Positions 1 through 8,567 of a DNA stretch of 64,000 nucleotides are shown here, piece by piece (positions within the stretch are counted from its first letter, which is position 1; every line of letters begins with the position of its first letter). The DNA lies in the NCBI GenBank assembly GCA_029573725.1, contig JAKQDQ010000178.1, positions 186,001 to 250,000 on the forward strand, read 5' to 3'. A model generated the notes under the pieces. That model saw only the letters and a list, made by a program, of their open reading frames with translations, ran no database searches and was not told the origin of the DNA. The translations under genes and the position numbers were made by a program. The stretch is from Verrucomicrobiota bacterium (lineage in GTDB: Bacteria; Verrucomicrobiota; Verrucomicrobiia; Limisphaerales; JADLHS01).

Positions 1-231
1 CTGGCCGCCAGCGTTGATGCGCCAACCATCGAACTTACCCACGACAATGAAATCCTGACACTGAGCTGGGCGGATTGGGCTGATCCTTTACAATTGATGG
101 CGGCGATCAATCTCGTCGCTCCCGTAACCTGGCACTCCATAACAACTTCGGTTTGCTCAATCCCCGGCGGTTACGAAGTCCGGCTGCCCCTGCAGGAGGC
201 GCAACAGTTCTTCCGGTCGCAAGCGTTGTGA
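1..231 (+). CDS. C-terminal end of a secreted protein (partial)
   Basis: An open frame runs from the first base to a TGA at 229-231, giving 76 residues without a start codon, so the gene begins outside the window. The segment contains LSWADWADPLQL and ends in EAQQFFRSQAL. In my experience Verrucomicrobia often end large secreted proteins with a short beta-sandwich tail of the form 'LSWP...LQ...W...Y.V.LP...QFFRL', and this fits that shape. The catalytic or binding part is not visible, so the function cannot be given. Codon use looks native. Confidence 0.6.
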   Translation: MAASVDAPTIELTHDNEILTLSWADWADPLQLMAAINLVAPVTWHSITTSVCSIPGGYEVRLPLQEAQQFFRSQAL

Positions 232-356
232 GGCCATACGGACCGGCCCGTCAGGTGGATATTGCTATCCGTGCTCCCGGGTGCCCGGTAGTCTGATCCG
301 GGATTGAACGCGCATGATGAGACCGTCCACGGCGTGTGCGTCACCTGACCAGAATC

Positions 357-1763
357 ATGAGAAAAACAAAGATCGTCGCCACACTTGGTCCGGCCAGTGG
401 TACCTCCGAAATGATCGGCGCGCTGATCGACGCCGGCGTCAACATTTTCCGCCTGAACATGTCGCACGCTGCGCACGCATGGACGCGGGAGGTGGTAGCC
501 GCCATTCGCGCGGGCCAGGCGGCCCGCCAGCGGGAGATCGGCATTTTGATGGACACCCAGGGACCGGCGATCCGGACTGGCGACCTGCCCGTGCCGCTGC
601 CGTTGCAGCCTGGAGAGCGCTTCACCCTGACGGTGCGGGGCGAGCGCAGTGAAGAGGAACATTCCGTGGATGTGAACTACGAAAATTTTATCAACGACAT
701 CAACGTGGGCGACGTGGTGTTGCTGGACAACGGGATGATTCAGATGAAGGTGCTGGCGAAGGTGGGCAACAAGGTGGAGTGCGAGGTGCTTACCGCCGGA
801 ACCCTGGGCAGCCGACGGCACATCAATCTGCCCGGGGTAAAGGTCAGTCTGCCCGCGTTGACCACCAAGGATATTGCCGACGTCAAACTGGGCCTGGAGC
901 TGGGAGTGGATTTCATCGCGTTGTCCTTCGTGCGCAAGGTGGAAGATTTGCGGGAGTTAAAAAAACAATTTCCTGCCGGCGGAGTGCGCCCCCACGTCAT
1001 TGCCAAAATCGAGGATCAGGAAGCCATCGCCCATCTGGAGGCGATCATTGTCGAAGCGGATGGCATCATGGTGGCCCGCGGCGATCTGGGGATTGAAATT
1101 CCATACGAGGAATTGCCCATTGCCCAGCGGCGCATTGTGAAAACCTGTTTGCATCACGGCAAGCCGGTGATCGTGGCCACCCACATGCTGGAGAGCATGA
1201 TCAACATGCCCATGCCCACCCGGGCGGAAGTCACCGACGTGGCCAATGCCGTTTATGAGCAGGCAGATGCCATCATGCTCAGCGGCGAAACCACCGTGGG
1301 CAAGTATCCGGTCAAGTGCATCGAGGTGTTCGATCGGATTGCCCGACGCATCGAGCGCAGCGGGGGGGCCAATTTCCAGGCACAGGCGCAGTTGACCCGG
1401 GTCCGCCAAAAGATTGTAAAAAGCGCGGTGGTCATGGCCGATGAATTGCGGGCGGCGGCGATCCTGGTCTTTACACGCCACGGAAACATGGCCCGTTACA
1501 CGAGCTGGATGCGGCCCCGTTATTCAGCGGTTTATGCGCTCTGCGCGCAGGAGGAGGTGGCGCGGAAGCTCTGCTTGAGCTGGGGCGTCACGCCGGTCGT
1601 CATTCCTTTTGATGTCATCAATCCGCAAAACACCATTGAAGAAGCGCTCGGACATTTGCGCCGGCGCGGCTGCCTGCAAAAGGATCAGACGGTGGTGATC
1701 ATCGGCTCGACCCTTTCCGGCGATCAAATCATTGATGCCGTGCAAATGCGGGTGGTGGAGTGA
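357..1763 (+). CDS. pyk: Pyruvate kinase
   Basis: 468 residues, normal length for the family. It converts phosphoenolpyruvate and ADP to pyruvate and ATP in the cytoplasm, the last step of glycolysis. The protein opens with MRKTKIVATLGPAS, the typical start of pyruvate kinases, which is why I chose the ATG at 357 over the in-frame GTG at 336. Visible motifs are RLNMSHA (substrate-binding Arg), DTQGPAIRTG, IAKIEDQEA with the catalytic Lys, the metal-binding signature VARGDLGIEIP, ATHMLESM, and DAIMLSGETTVGKYP. A C-terminal alpha/beta domain follows from about residue 345. It stands alone, converging with the next gene. No promoter is obvious in the 125 bases before it. Confidence 0.95.
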   Translation: MRKTKIVATLGPASGTSEMIGALIDAGVNIFRLNMSHAAHAWTREVVAAIRAGQAARQREIGILMDTQGPAIRTGDLPVPLPLQPGERFTLTVRGERSEEEHSVDVNYENFINDINVGDVVLLDNGMIQMKVLAKVGNKVECEVLTAGTLGSRRHINLPGVKVSLPALTTKDIADVKLGLELGVDFIALSFVRKVEDLRELKKQFPAGGVRPHVIAKIEDQEAIAHLEAIIVEADGIMVARGDLGIEIPYEELPIAQRRIVKTCLHHGKPVIVATHMLESMINMPMPTRAEVTDVANAVYEQADAIMLSGETTVGKYPVKCIEVFDRIARRIERSGGANFQAQAQLTRVRQKIVKSAVVMADELRAAAILVFTRHGNMARYTSWMRPRYSAVYALCAQEEVARKLCLSWGVTPVVIPFDVINPQNTIEEALGHLRRRGCLQKDQTVVIIGSTLSGDQIIDAVQMRVVE

Positions 1764-1797
1764 GGGGGGCGCACGGGCCGGGTGTTGCGGTCTCCCT

Positions 1798-3603
1798 TCA
1801 ACGGATTGCCCGGATCACCCCGTTGGTGATGCACAACGTATTGGTGGTGCCTGCGGAGGTTAGAATCTCCAGGTTGGCGGTGAGCCCGCCCGTGATCGCG
1901 TCGGCGGAAAGCGAGGACAAACCGGCTCCGTTCCCCTGAAACACCCCCTGAAAATCGCCCAAAAACGTCCCCTGGAGGCTCCCATTTTGATGCACTTCCT
2001 TCCAGCGATAACTCCAGGTTTTGTAGGTGGAAAGGCCGCCATCGCCGGCCAGGGTGGCGCCGTTGGAAAATTGCACCATGTTTCCCAGGTGATAATTGCC
2101 GACGGCCAGCCAGGCAGACTGGGAATCAGCCGCGGGCGTCATGGAGTGAATGAGCGTCCCACCGAAACACCCGGAGATTCTCAAGCTCAGGCAGGGAACG
2201 TAGAGGCGGACAAAATCATTTGTAGAGGATTGGGGCACCAGTTCCTGCAGGCTTTCGATGTTCAACTGCAGCATTCCATCGGTTTCCGCCCGGCTCTCAT
2301 TGGGGAGCAGTCCGGGAGGATAGCCCACCGCGACCACGGCGTTCGAGGTTTGTTCGGTGTAACCGGAAAGAATGTTGCCGCCGGACCGGGCCACCACATA
2401 AACATACCCGTTATGCGCCCCCTCCACATGGAACCGGCCGCCATTGGCCTTGCCATAATTGAGCGACGGCATCAGGCCCCCAATGACCACTCCCGCACGA
2501 CAGGAGTCCGCCCGCGTTTCCACGGTGACCCCATCGGAAAATCCGGCAATCCGCAGGCCCACATAGCAGTTGTAAAATTCGCAGCTGGTGACGCGCAATC
2601 CGCAATGGGCGGCAATGTCCGCGCCTTTGTAAAAACCGCGAAAGGCTGCATCGTGGAGAATGCCGGCGGCCCCCGAGAGGTTGGTCGCCACCAGGCAGCT
2701 GGTCGTGGCGGCGCCGGTGTTGTGGAAGCTCAGGCCCTGGATCTTGGGAATTTGTCCGTCACATTGCAGATAGACGGCATTCGTGGTGTTCACGTAAATC
2801 AGCGTGGCGTCGCGGCCGTCGCCTTCGATGAAAAATTCCGAGCCCGTCCGGCCCGAATGAGGCCCGGTGGCGGACCAGACGGGGACTTGATAGGAATTCG
2901 TGTCCACGTAACGACCCCGCGGCACATAAACCACCCCGCCGTAGGTGAACGCATCGTTCCACGCCGCCTGGAACGCCGGTGAATCCAATTCCGGGTTGGC
3001 GGTGCCGCTGGCCCCATAGTCCATCACGTTGAACCGCCGCAGGATGGATTTTCTCGTGATAAAATTGGAGGGATTGGAACCCGGATAAAAATTCGTGGCG
3101 TTCGCATAAGCCGCGCTGCCGAGGCCACTGATTTGCGAGGGCGGCAACATTCCGACCACCTGAGCAGCAGGCAGGGGGCCGGTCAGGGTTGCCGCGCTCC
3201 CGGCGTCAATTGCATAGACGGCCGTTGGCATGGCTGTGATTCTTTGACGTCCCTCCAGCAGCGTAAAACTCTCCGCCCCGTTGGTGCGCACGGCAATTTC
3301 CAGCCAGCGCGGCGCACCAGTAAACGGCATCGTCCCGAAGACCAGGGCCACGGTGAACCAGCCATTTGAAACCGGGGTGGCGTTATTGGTCAGGCAGTCA
3401 CCCACTTGGTTGCCGGCGACCGCAGCATCGTGGAGAGAGAAGCAGAAATCGTAAGCCCCGTTCGCCACCACACCTTCCGTCTGCAGAAACCCCCGATAGG
3501 TGATGGTTGTATCCTGGGCCACTGCCGGCAGGCGCCACGACAGGGAGAGCATCAGGAGTGCAGCCCAGACCGTCGGCCCGGGTTTCATTAAGCGTGTCAG
3601 CAT
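1798..3603 (-). CDS. Secreted beta-helix protein (pectate-lyase-3-like)
   Basis: 601 residues. It begins with a Sec signal peptide (hydrophobic stretch then a cut near PAVAQD). Residues 30-130 form a beta-rich head, TITYRGFL...TGAPRWLEIAV, of a kind common in surface or phage-tail-like proteins. After a linker, NVMDYGASGTANPELDSPAFQAAWNDA matches the start of the pectate-lyase superfamily-3 right-handed beta-helix, in which a mixed 'GG.VYVP.G.Y' strand follows; the helix fills about residues 195-480. The C-terminal segment contains DFQGVFQGNGAGLSSLSADAI, similar to the GNGSGL repeats of tail-fibre-like proteins. The likely role is binding or cleaving polysaccharide outside the cell; no catalytic residues could be assigned. 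A second in-frame ATG at 3588 is an equally good start. Confidence 0.75.
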   Translation of the reverse strand: MLTRLMKPGPTVWAALLMLSLSWRLPAVAQDTTITYRGFLQTEGVVANGAYDFCFSLHDAAVAGNQVGDCLTNNATPVSNGWFTVALVFGTMPFTGAPRWLEIAVRTNGAESFTLLEGRQRITAMPTAVYAIDAGSAATLTGPLPAAQVVGMLPPSQISGLGSAAYANATNFYPGSNPSNFITRKSILRRFNVMDYGASGTANPELDSPAFQAAWNDAFTYGGVVYVPRGRYVDTNSYQVPVWSATGPHSGRTGSEFFIEGDGRDATLIYVNTTNAVYLQCDGQIPKIQGLSFHNTGAATTSCLVATNLSGAAGILHDAAFRGFYKGADIAAHCGLRVTSCEFYNCYVGLRIAGFSDGVTVETRADSCRAGVVIGGLMPSLNYGKANGGRFHVEGAHNGYVYVVARSGGNILSGYTEQTSNAVVAVGYPPGLLPNESRAETDGMLQLNIESLQELVPQSSTNDFVRLYVPCLSLRISGCFGGTLIHSMTPAADSQSAWLAVGNYHLGNMVQFSNGATLAGDGGLSTYKTWSYRWKEVHQNGSLQGTFLGDFQGVFQGNGAGLSSLSADAITGGLTANLEILTSAGTTNTLCITNGVIRAIR

Positions 3604-4547
3604 CGGTGAAAATCAAGTTGCAGACGATAGTTTGAATGAAATCGTCGGATTTTCAAATGGTTACACACTCCTCCAAACTCCGGGCCGGGCAACCCGGTTT
3701 GAGTTGAGGAGTTGTCCCAGGGGCAATCCCGTTGCGCCCCATCCCGCCCCCGGGTGCATCGGAGGGCACCGCCAAAACACAACCCGTCCTGATCCGGCCC
3801 ACTCCAGCGGTCTGATGCTGCACCCCCGGCCAACGTGAACGGCGAAGTGGATGCAACATCCGGCACGACTTCCCCTCGCCGCCGGTCGCCATCATTTGGC
3901 ACTGCCTGCAGGAAAGGTCGCGGCCTGAGCCCTGGGCAGCGGGCACCTTGCCCTTCAGCGCGAAGCGGGAGGGCGGCAAGCGACAGTGGCCCAGGCGGGC
4001 GATGATTCTGAATTATGGAGATTTGGCATGACGGAACAGGGAGGTGCGCAATCGTTCATAGGCGGCGGCGGGCAGAACAATCTTGGCCCATTGTTTGGCG
4101 AGGTAGGGGAGGCGCGCCTGCCGCCCGGCAAGCAGGGCTTGAAACTGCGCACCGGCGGCGGGGTGAATTTGCCCGGTTGCAAAGCCGCGTGGCTGCGGCA
4201 CTCTGATGGAGGACGGGCCGGGGAAGCCAGACCTTGCGTGTGATCCACATTGCGCTCCCCATGGAAAGGCAGATGAGACAGGCGATTGCCTGTGAGCGGG
4301 ACAGTCCAAAACCCCGGGATGCTGCCGATGGCACCAAATTCCGCCACACCCCGGCCGCCTGGTTCAGGTGGCAGGCGTTTAGCTGGCAGCCGTCGCCAAG
4401 TAACGCCTCCGTCAGGCAACAGGGCAAAAGGGAATGACGCTCGCACAGAGCGATGATAACCTCCGTGGCGGTGGTCGAACTGTGGCGCCAGGGGCGTCGG
4501 CCGGCGGGTAATTTTCTCCCGCGGACCCCGGGAATGATGATTTCAGC
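3604..4547. other. 944-base stretch without a confident gene
   Basis: No open frame here has a ribosome site plus protein-like composition along its length. Several minus-strand frames of 60-160 codons are low in complexity and rich in Pro, Arg and Ser, as expected for random GC-rich DNA. One short piece near 4013-4159 does look protein-like and is listed separately. The stretch lies beside a glycan gene cluster, so gene decay is a reasonable explanation. Confidence 0.5.
4013..4159 (-). pseudogene. Possible C-terminal remnant of a glycan-cluster gene
   Basis: About 48 codons before a stop at 4013 read like a real protein end: QFQALLAGRQARLPYLAKQW followed by a piece ending YERLRTSLFRHAKSP. 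The same frame upstream (to 4309) is not protein-like, and plausible coding seems to shift frame. This is what a frameshifted or truncated gene looks like. No family can be named. The neighbouring epimerase and glycosyltransferase suggest a lost sugar-modifying gene. Low confidence. Confidence 0.2.
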
Positions 4548-5489
4548 ATGAGAATATTGATTACGGGCGGAGCCGGTTTCATCGGGAGTCATATTGTCGA
4601 GCACTTCCAGAAGCAGGCGGAGATTATTGTGATGGACAACCTGCGCTCGGGAAGGCGGAGCAACTTGAACGGGCTGGAACACCGCTTGGTGGAGGCTTCG
4701 ATTTTGGATCGCACCGCCCTGCGCGAGGCGTTGCGCGGTGTGGATTACGTCTTTCATCTGGCGGCCATGATCAGCGTGCCGGAATCCATGACCCAGCCGA
4801 TCGAATGCAACCGGCTCAACACGGAAGGAACGCTGGTGGTGTTGGAGGAGGCCGCCCGGGCCGGCGTGAAAAAGCTGGTGTTCAGCAGCTCTGCCGCGGT
4901 TTACGGCAATGATCCAACCAGCCCCAAGTCCGAGGCGCTGCTGCCCTCGCCGGAAAGCCCGTACGCCGTCTCCAAACTGGATGGCGAGTATTACTGCAAA
5001 ATTTTTGCGCAGGCCGGTCGTCTGGCCTCGGTTTGCCTGCGCTACTTCAATGTGTTTGGTCCGCGCCAGGATCCGGCCAGTCAATATGCCGCCGCAGTGC
5101 CGATCTTCATGCACCGCGCGGTCCGGCATCAACCCATCACCATCTTCGGCGACGGGGAGCAGACCCGGGATTTTGTGTACGTCAAGGATGTCGCCGCGGC
5201 CAACGCGTTTTTTGCCCGGAACACGGTCACCACCGGAATCTTCAATGTGGCCTATGGTGCGACGATTTCCATCAACGCGCTGGCCCGGCGGATTTGTCAA
5301 TTGACCGGATCGCGCTCAGTCCTCAGCCATCAGCCGGAACGGATTGGCGACGTCAAGCATTCACTCGCGGCGGTTGACCGTTTGCGCGCCGCCGGTTTCC
5401 GTCCCACCTTCAATCTCGAGCACGGGTTGGCGGCGACGGTGGCGCACGTGCAGGCGGCGCAAGATGCGGCGCGCCCGGCCGCCGGATGA
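4548..5489 (+). CDS. NAD-dependent epimerase/dehydratase (UDP-glucose 4-epimerase type)
   Basis: 313 residues, the usual size of extended short-chain dehydrogenases acting on nucleotide sugars. The N terminus has the NAD-binding motif GGAGFIGSH at residues 7-15, followed by an Asp-containing strand (VMDNLRSG). The catalytic elements are SSAAVYG around residue 120 and YAVSK (Tyr/Lys pair) around 142. RYFNVFGPRQDP and GDGEQTRDFVYVKDVA are typical of GalE/WbpP-like epimerases. The substrate is probably a UDP-hexose or UDP-hexuronate used for envelope polysaccharide. It converges on the three leftward glycan genes at 5521-9896. Confidence 0.88.
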   Translation: MRILITGGAGFIGSHIVEHFQKQAEIIVMDNLRSGRRSNLNGLEHRLVEASILDRTALREALRGVDYVFHLAAMISVPESMTQPIECNRLNTEGTLVVLEEAARAGVKKLVFSSSAAVYGNDPTSPKSEALLPSPESPYAVSKLDGEYYCKIFAQAGRLASVCLRYFNVFGPRQDPASQYAAAVPIFMHRAVRHQPITIFGDGEQTRDFVYVKDVAAANAFFARNTVTTGIFNVAYGATISINALARRICQLTGSRSVLSHQPERIGDVKHSLAAVDRLRAAGFRPTFNLEHGLAATVAHVQAAQDAARPAAG

Positions 5490-5520
5490 TTCCCCGGCAC
5501 CCACCCGGCGGCGCAGCAGG

Positions 5521-7299
5521 TCACTTCCGGATTTCCGCCAGGACCGCATGGGCCACGGCGGCGGCGGGTTGAGCGGCATCCGCCGCCAGGACGCGGGAGG
5601 AGAGGACCGGCAAATCCGCCAAAAGCTCCATCTGTCGCCGGATTTCAGCGTCGGACAACTCTTGTTTGCGCTGGCGCAATATCTCGGGTGGCGCCGCCAG
5701 CTTGATGACGACGTCGGGTTGCGGCAGCAGGCGCCGCACCCAGGCGATCCAGACCGCCGGACCGGCGTATTTCATGGAGACCGGGTCGAGATAATAGTTG
5801 TAAAAAAAACGGTCGATCAACACGAGATGGTTGCGTTTGAGCAATGGGCGGACCCGCCACGCGAAGGCGATGTGGATCAACAAAACATTTTTCAACAGGC
5901 GCACGCCTGACAGAATCGCGTTGCAGCAATTGGGCGCCAACGGCGACTTGCGGGGCAGGTTTTTGAACTCGGGCAGCGGCAGTTCAAACGATCTGAAAAT
6001 TCTGGGTCGCCAGTGAAAATAGCGGACCCCCGAGAAGCCACCTTCCATTGCCACATACTCACACAGATTCCGGGCCAGCGTCGTTTTGCCGGCGCCGTCC
6101 AGTCCCACCAGCACACAAAACGTGCCGCGGCGAGCCGCCACCGCCGGCGTCCCGCGTCGCTGCGCCGTGCAATGCGCCAGCACGGTTGCGGTAAATTCAA
6201 CGAATTTCCGCGAAAAGTCCGCCGGGCGGGCGGGCGCATCGGGAGTGCAGGTGGCCATAAACCCGGTGGTTGGGTGTGCCAGATACAGCCGCCCCGCGCT
6301 GTCCTCCATGCAGAGCATGGTGCGGGCGGGACAGCGGCCTCGCAGCAGGGCGCGGAGCGCCGAAGTCAAATCCGGATCTTGCGCGACCCGGTGGCAGCCA
6401 ATGAACAGTCCGCCCTTGAACAGAACGCGCCGGCGCTCACCCCGCAAACGGCTGGTCAAACCGGGGCGTTTCGATCCATCGGTGGCGAGCGGGCGTACCA
6501 CACTTTTGGCGGGTGGAAACAGGAATTGCAGCTGCGAAATGAGGGAGGCGAAATCCGGCTCGGCCGACCGTGACGTGATGAAGAACAACGACAGCCCGGC
6601 CGGTCGCCGCAAGCGCTCAAACAATCGCCTGATATCCGTCACCAGATTGCCGGCGAAAGGCAGCAGCCACCGACCGTGGAGAAAGGTGGCGCGCCTGACG
6701 GAGCGACGCACCTTGTCGGCCAGGTCCGGACCGGGCGCCGACGTCGCCAGTTGCGCCTGACAGGCGACCAGGGCGTCGCCGACACTGCCAAACGCCTGCC
6801 GGAAGGTGTGGCGCCATTCCGCCGCATCAGCGCCGGCCGCGTGCAGACGGATCAATTGTTTCCGGTAACGCTCACTGAGCGCACCCCGCCAGAGGAGCGC
6901 CGCCGTCAGAATGATGACGGATTCATGCTTGGGGTGCGGAATGAAAAATTCATCGCGCGGCCGGCGCTCGGCCAAGATGGTTTCCGCCGCAAGCACGGGG
7001 TAAAGTTGCCAGCGCAGCTCGGTTTCGAAATCCACCCGAATGAAGCCCGCTCTGGCATTCCAGAACACGTGAGAGTCACAGGTGAACCGCGCGATCTGCA
7101 CGCACCGGTAACCGGAGTGGGTCGCCGCCTCATGCAGGACGCGGATAAACCGGACGCGGCGGCGGGGCGCCACCAGCAGATCAAGGTCGGTGGTCGCTTC
7201 CGCCAGCAACTGGTCATAGTTGCGCAGAACGCAATAGGGCACGGCGGCCGCGTTGAGCGCTGCGAAAATGTTGAGCAAAAATTCCCGATGCGGATTCAT
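5521..7299 (-). CDS. Nucleotidyltransferase-like / thymidylate-kinase-like fusion protein
   Basis: 592 residues in two parts. Residues 1-200 resemble an NTase-like fold, with YCVLRNYD and the acidic pair in TTDLDLLVAP. About residues 360-592 form a P-loop kinase of the thymidylate-kinase type: LVGLDGAGKTTLARN (Walker A) and DRFFYNYYLDP (the DRY-like motif), then a helical lid. Between them lies a poorly conserved segment. Such fusions are seen in bacterial polysaccharide clusters and their reaction is not established; a phosphate transfer onto a lipid- or nucleotide-linked sugar is an inference. Its ATG overlaps the stop of the upstream glycosyltransferase by four bases, so translation is probably coupled. 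Confidence 0.72.
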   Translation of the reverse strand: MNPHREFLLNIFAALNAAAVPYCVLRNYDQLLAEATTDLDLLVAPRRRVRFIRVLHEAATHSGYRCVQIARFTCDSHVFWNARAGFIRVDFETELRWQLYPVLAAETILAERRPRDEFFIPHPKHESVIILTAALLWRGALSERYRKQLIRLHAAGADAAEWRHTFRQAFGSVGDALVACQAQLATSAPGPDLADKVRRSVRRATFLHGRWLLPFAGNLVTDIRRLFERLRRPAGLSLFFITSRSAEPDFASLISQLQFLFPPAKSVVRPLATDGSKRPGLTSRLRGERRRVLFKGGLFIGCHRVAQDPDLTSALRALLRGRCPARTMLCMEDSAGRLYLAHPTTGFMATCTPDAPARPADFSRKFVEFTATVLAHCTAQRRGTPAVAARRGTFCVLVGLDGAGKTTLARNLCEYVAMEGGFSGVRYFHWRPRIFRSFELPLPEFKNLPRKSPLAPNCCNAILSGVRLLKNVLLIHIAFAWRVRPLLKRNHLVLIDRFFYNYYLDPVSMKYAGPAVWIAWVRRLLPQPDVVIKLAAPPEILRQRKQELSDAEIRRQMELLADLPVLSSRVLAADAAQPAAAVAHAVLAEIRK

Positions 7300-8558
7300 C
7301 GGCGCGAAAGCAGTTGCTGATAGGTGGACTCGAGCAGGGCCCGTTTTGCGTCCCAGCGAAAATGCTCGCGAACGCGCTTTTGTCCAGCCTGGCCCAGGAG
7401 GCGGCGCAGTTCCGGCAAATCCTTCAAGCGTGAGAAGGCGGCGGCCAGTGCCGCCACGGTTTCCGCGCGATTCCGCACGGAGATTTTTACTCCCGAACCG
7501 GCGTCCACCATCTCGCCCGGCCCCCCCCAGTCCAGACAGATCACCGGAAGACCAAACGACATGGCCTCAAGGAGTCCGGAGCCCCCGCTGTCGCGCAGGG
7601 CGGGGAAGACAAACGCGTCCGCGCCTTGATACAGCGCCGCCAGCCGCTCACGCGGCACCGGGCCGGTGAACTGCACCCGCGCTGACAGCCCCCAACGATC
7701 AACGCGCCGCTGCCAGCACCTCAGGGCCGGACCGCCTCCCACCACTGTGAGACGATAAGTTTCGAACGCCGGATGCCGCAACGCCGCAAAAACCAGGGGC
7801 AGAGCACGGGTGGCGACACAATTGCCGACATAAAGCAGGCGAAAAACATCTTCGGAAGCCCGGGTCGGCGCGGCGCGGGGCGGAGGGGGGGGTGGATTCT
7901 CCTGCTCCGCCCGCAGGGCATTGGGTGGGACGACCACACACTTTGGGTGAACAGACGGCGGCAGAAATGCCCGGGTGGTGCGGTTGGAAACAAAGAGGAC
8001 GTCGCTGCGCCGCAACGATTCACGCACGGCGGGGTGGAACAACCAAAGCCGGTTGCCCCAGGCCCGCCAACGTTCGCCCCAGCGCGCCGCGCCCAGGTCG
8101 CGGGCGAATCCTGGCGGCACCGATTCCCCGCCCGCAATCGGCCCCCAGACCGCAGGGATGTTGAGGCGCGTCGCCAGGAAAGGCACGCGGAAGGTGTGAA
8201 AGGTGGTCTGGTGGACGAGTTGGAACGGTTCCCGGGCGTGCAGCTCCCGCGCCACCTGCACCACACGCCGCTGCCAGGCAATTTTGCGCCACCAATTGCC
8301 GGTTGCGCCGAAAAGACGCGAGCCGATGACGGCCGGGGTGGGCACGGCCACGAAGTGAGGAGTGATGCCAAGAGGTTGGGCGTGGGCTTGCACCTGGGCC
8401 TGATGGTTCGGCGTGGTGACGAGATGCACCGTGAATTGGCGGGCGGCTTCCGCAGCCCAGCCCCAGCCCAGCCAATGTTCGCCGCCACCTTCTGGATTGC
8501 AGGCGTACGCAATCATCAGCACACGGGGTCGCGGCGGATGGTCTTCCTGGGAGGACAA
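7296..8558 (-). CDS. Glycosyltransferase family 4 protein
   Basis: 420 residues with a GT-B fold. The N terminus RVLMIAYACNPEGGGEHWLGW carries the Gly-rich acceptor loop typical of GT4 enzymes. The C-terminal half has the nucleotide-sugar-binding region: VVGGGPALRCWQ, VQFTGPVPRERLAALY, DAFVFPALRDSGGSGLLEAMSFGLPVI with the E-x7-E signature. It transfers a sugar from a nucleotide donor onto a growing surface glycan on the cytoplasmic side. It lies nine bases after the FAD oxidoreductase gene and overlaps the next gene by ATGA, so the three form one operon. Confidence 0.88.
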   Translation of the reverse strand: MSSQEDHPPRPRVLMIAYACNPEGGGEHWLGWGWAAEAARQFTVHLVTTPNHQAQVQAHAQPLGITPHFVAVPTPAVIGSRLFGATGNWWRKIAWQRRVVQVARELHAREPFQLVHQTTFHTFRVPFLATRLNIPAVWGPIAGGESVPPGFARDLGAARWGERWRAWGNRLWLFHPAVRESLRRSDVLFVSNRTTRAFLPPSVHPKCVVVPPNALRAEQENPPPPPPRAAPTRASEDVFRLLYVGNCVATRALPLVFAALRHPAFETYRLTVVGGGPALRCWQRRVDRWGLSARVQFTGPVPRERLAALYQGADAFVFPALRDSGGSGLLEAMSFGLPVICLDWGGPGEMVDAGSGVKISVRNRAETVAALAAAFSRLKDLPELRRLLGQAGQKRVREHFRWDAKRALLESTYQQLLSRR

Positions 8559-8567
8559 GATCGGCGG

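Noticed and set aside
4056-5300. 414-codon leftward frame across the epimerase gene
   Set aside because: Mostly antisense to a well-supported epimerase; no domain is readable in it.
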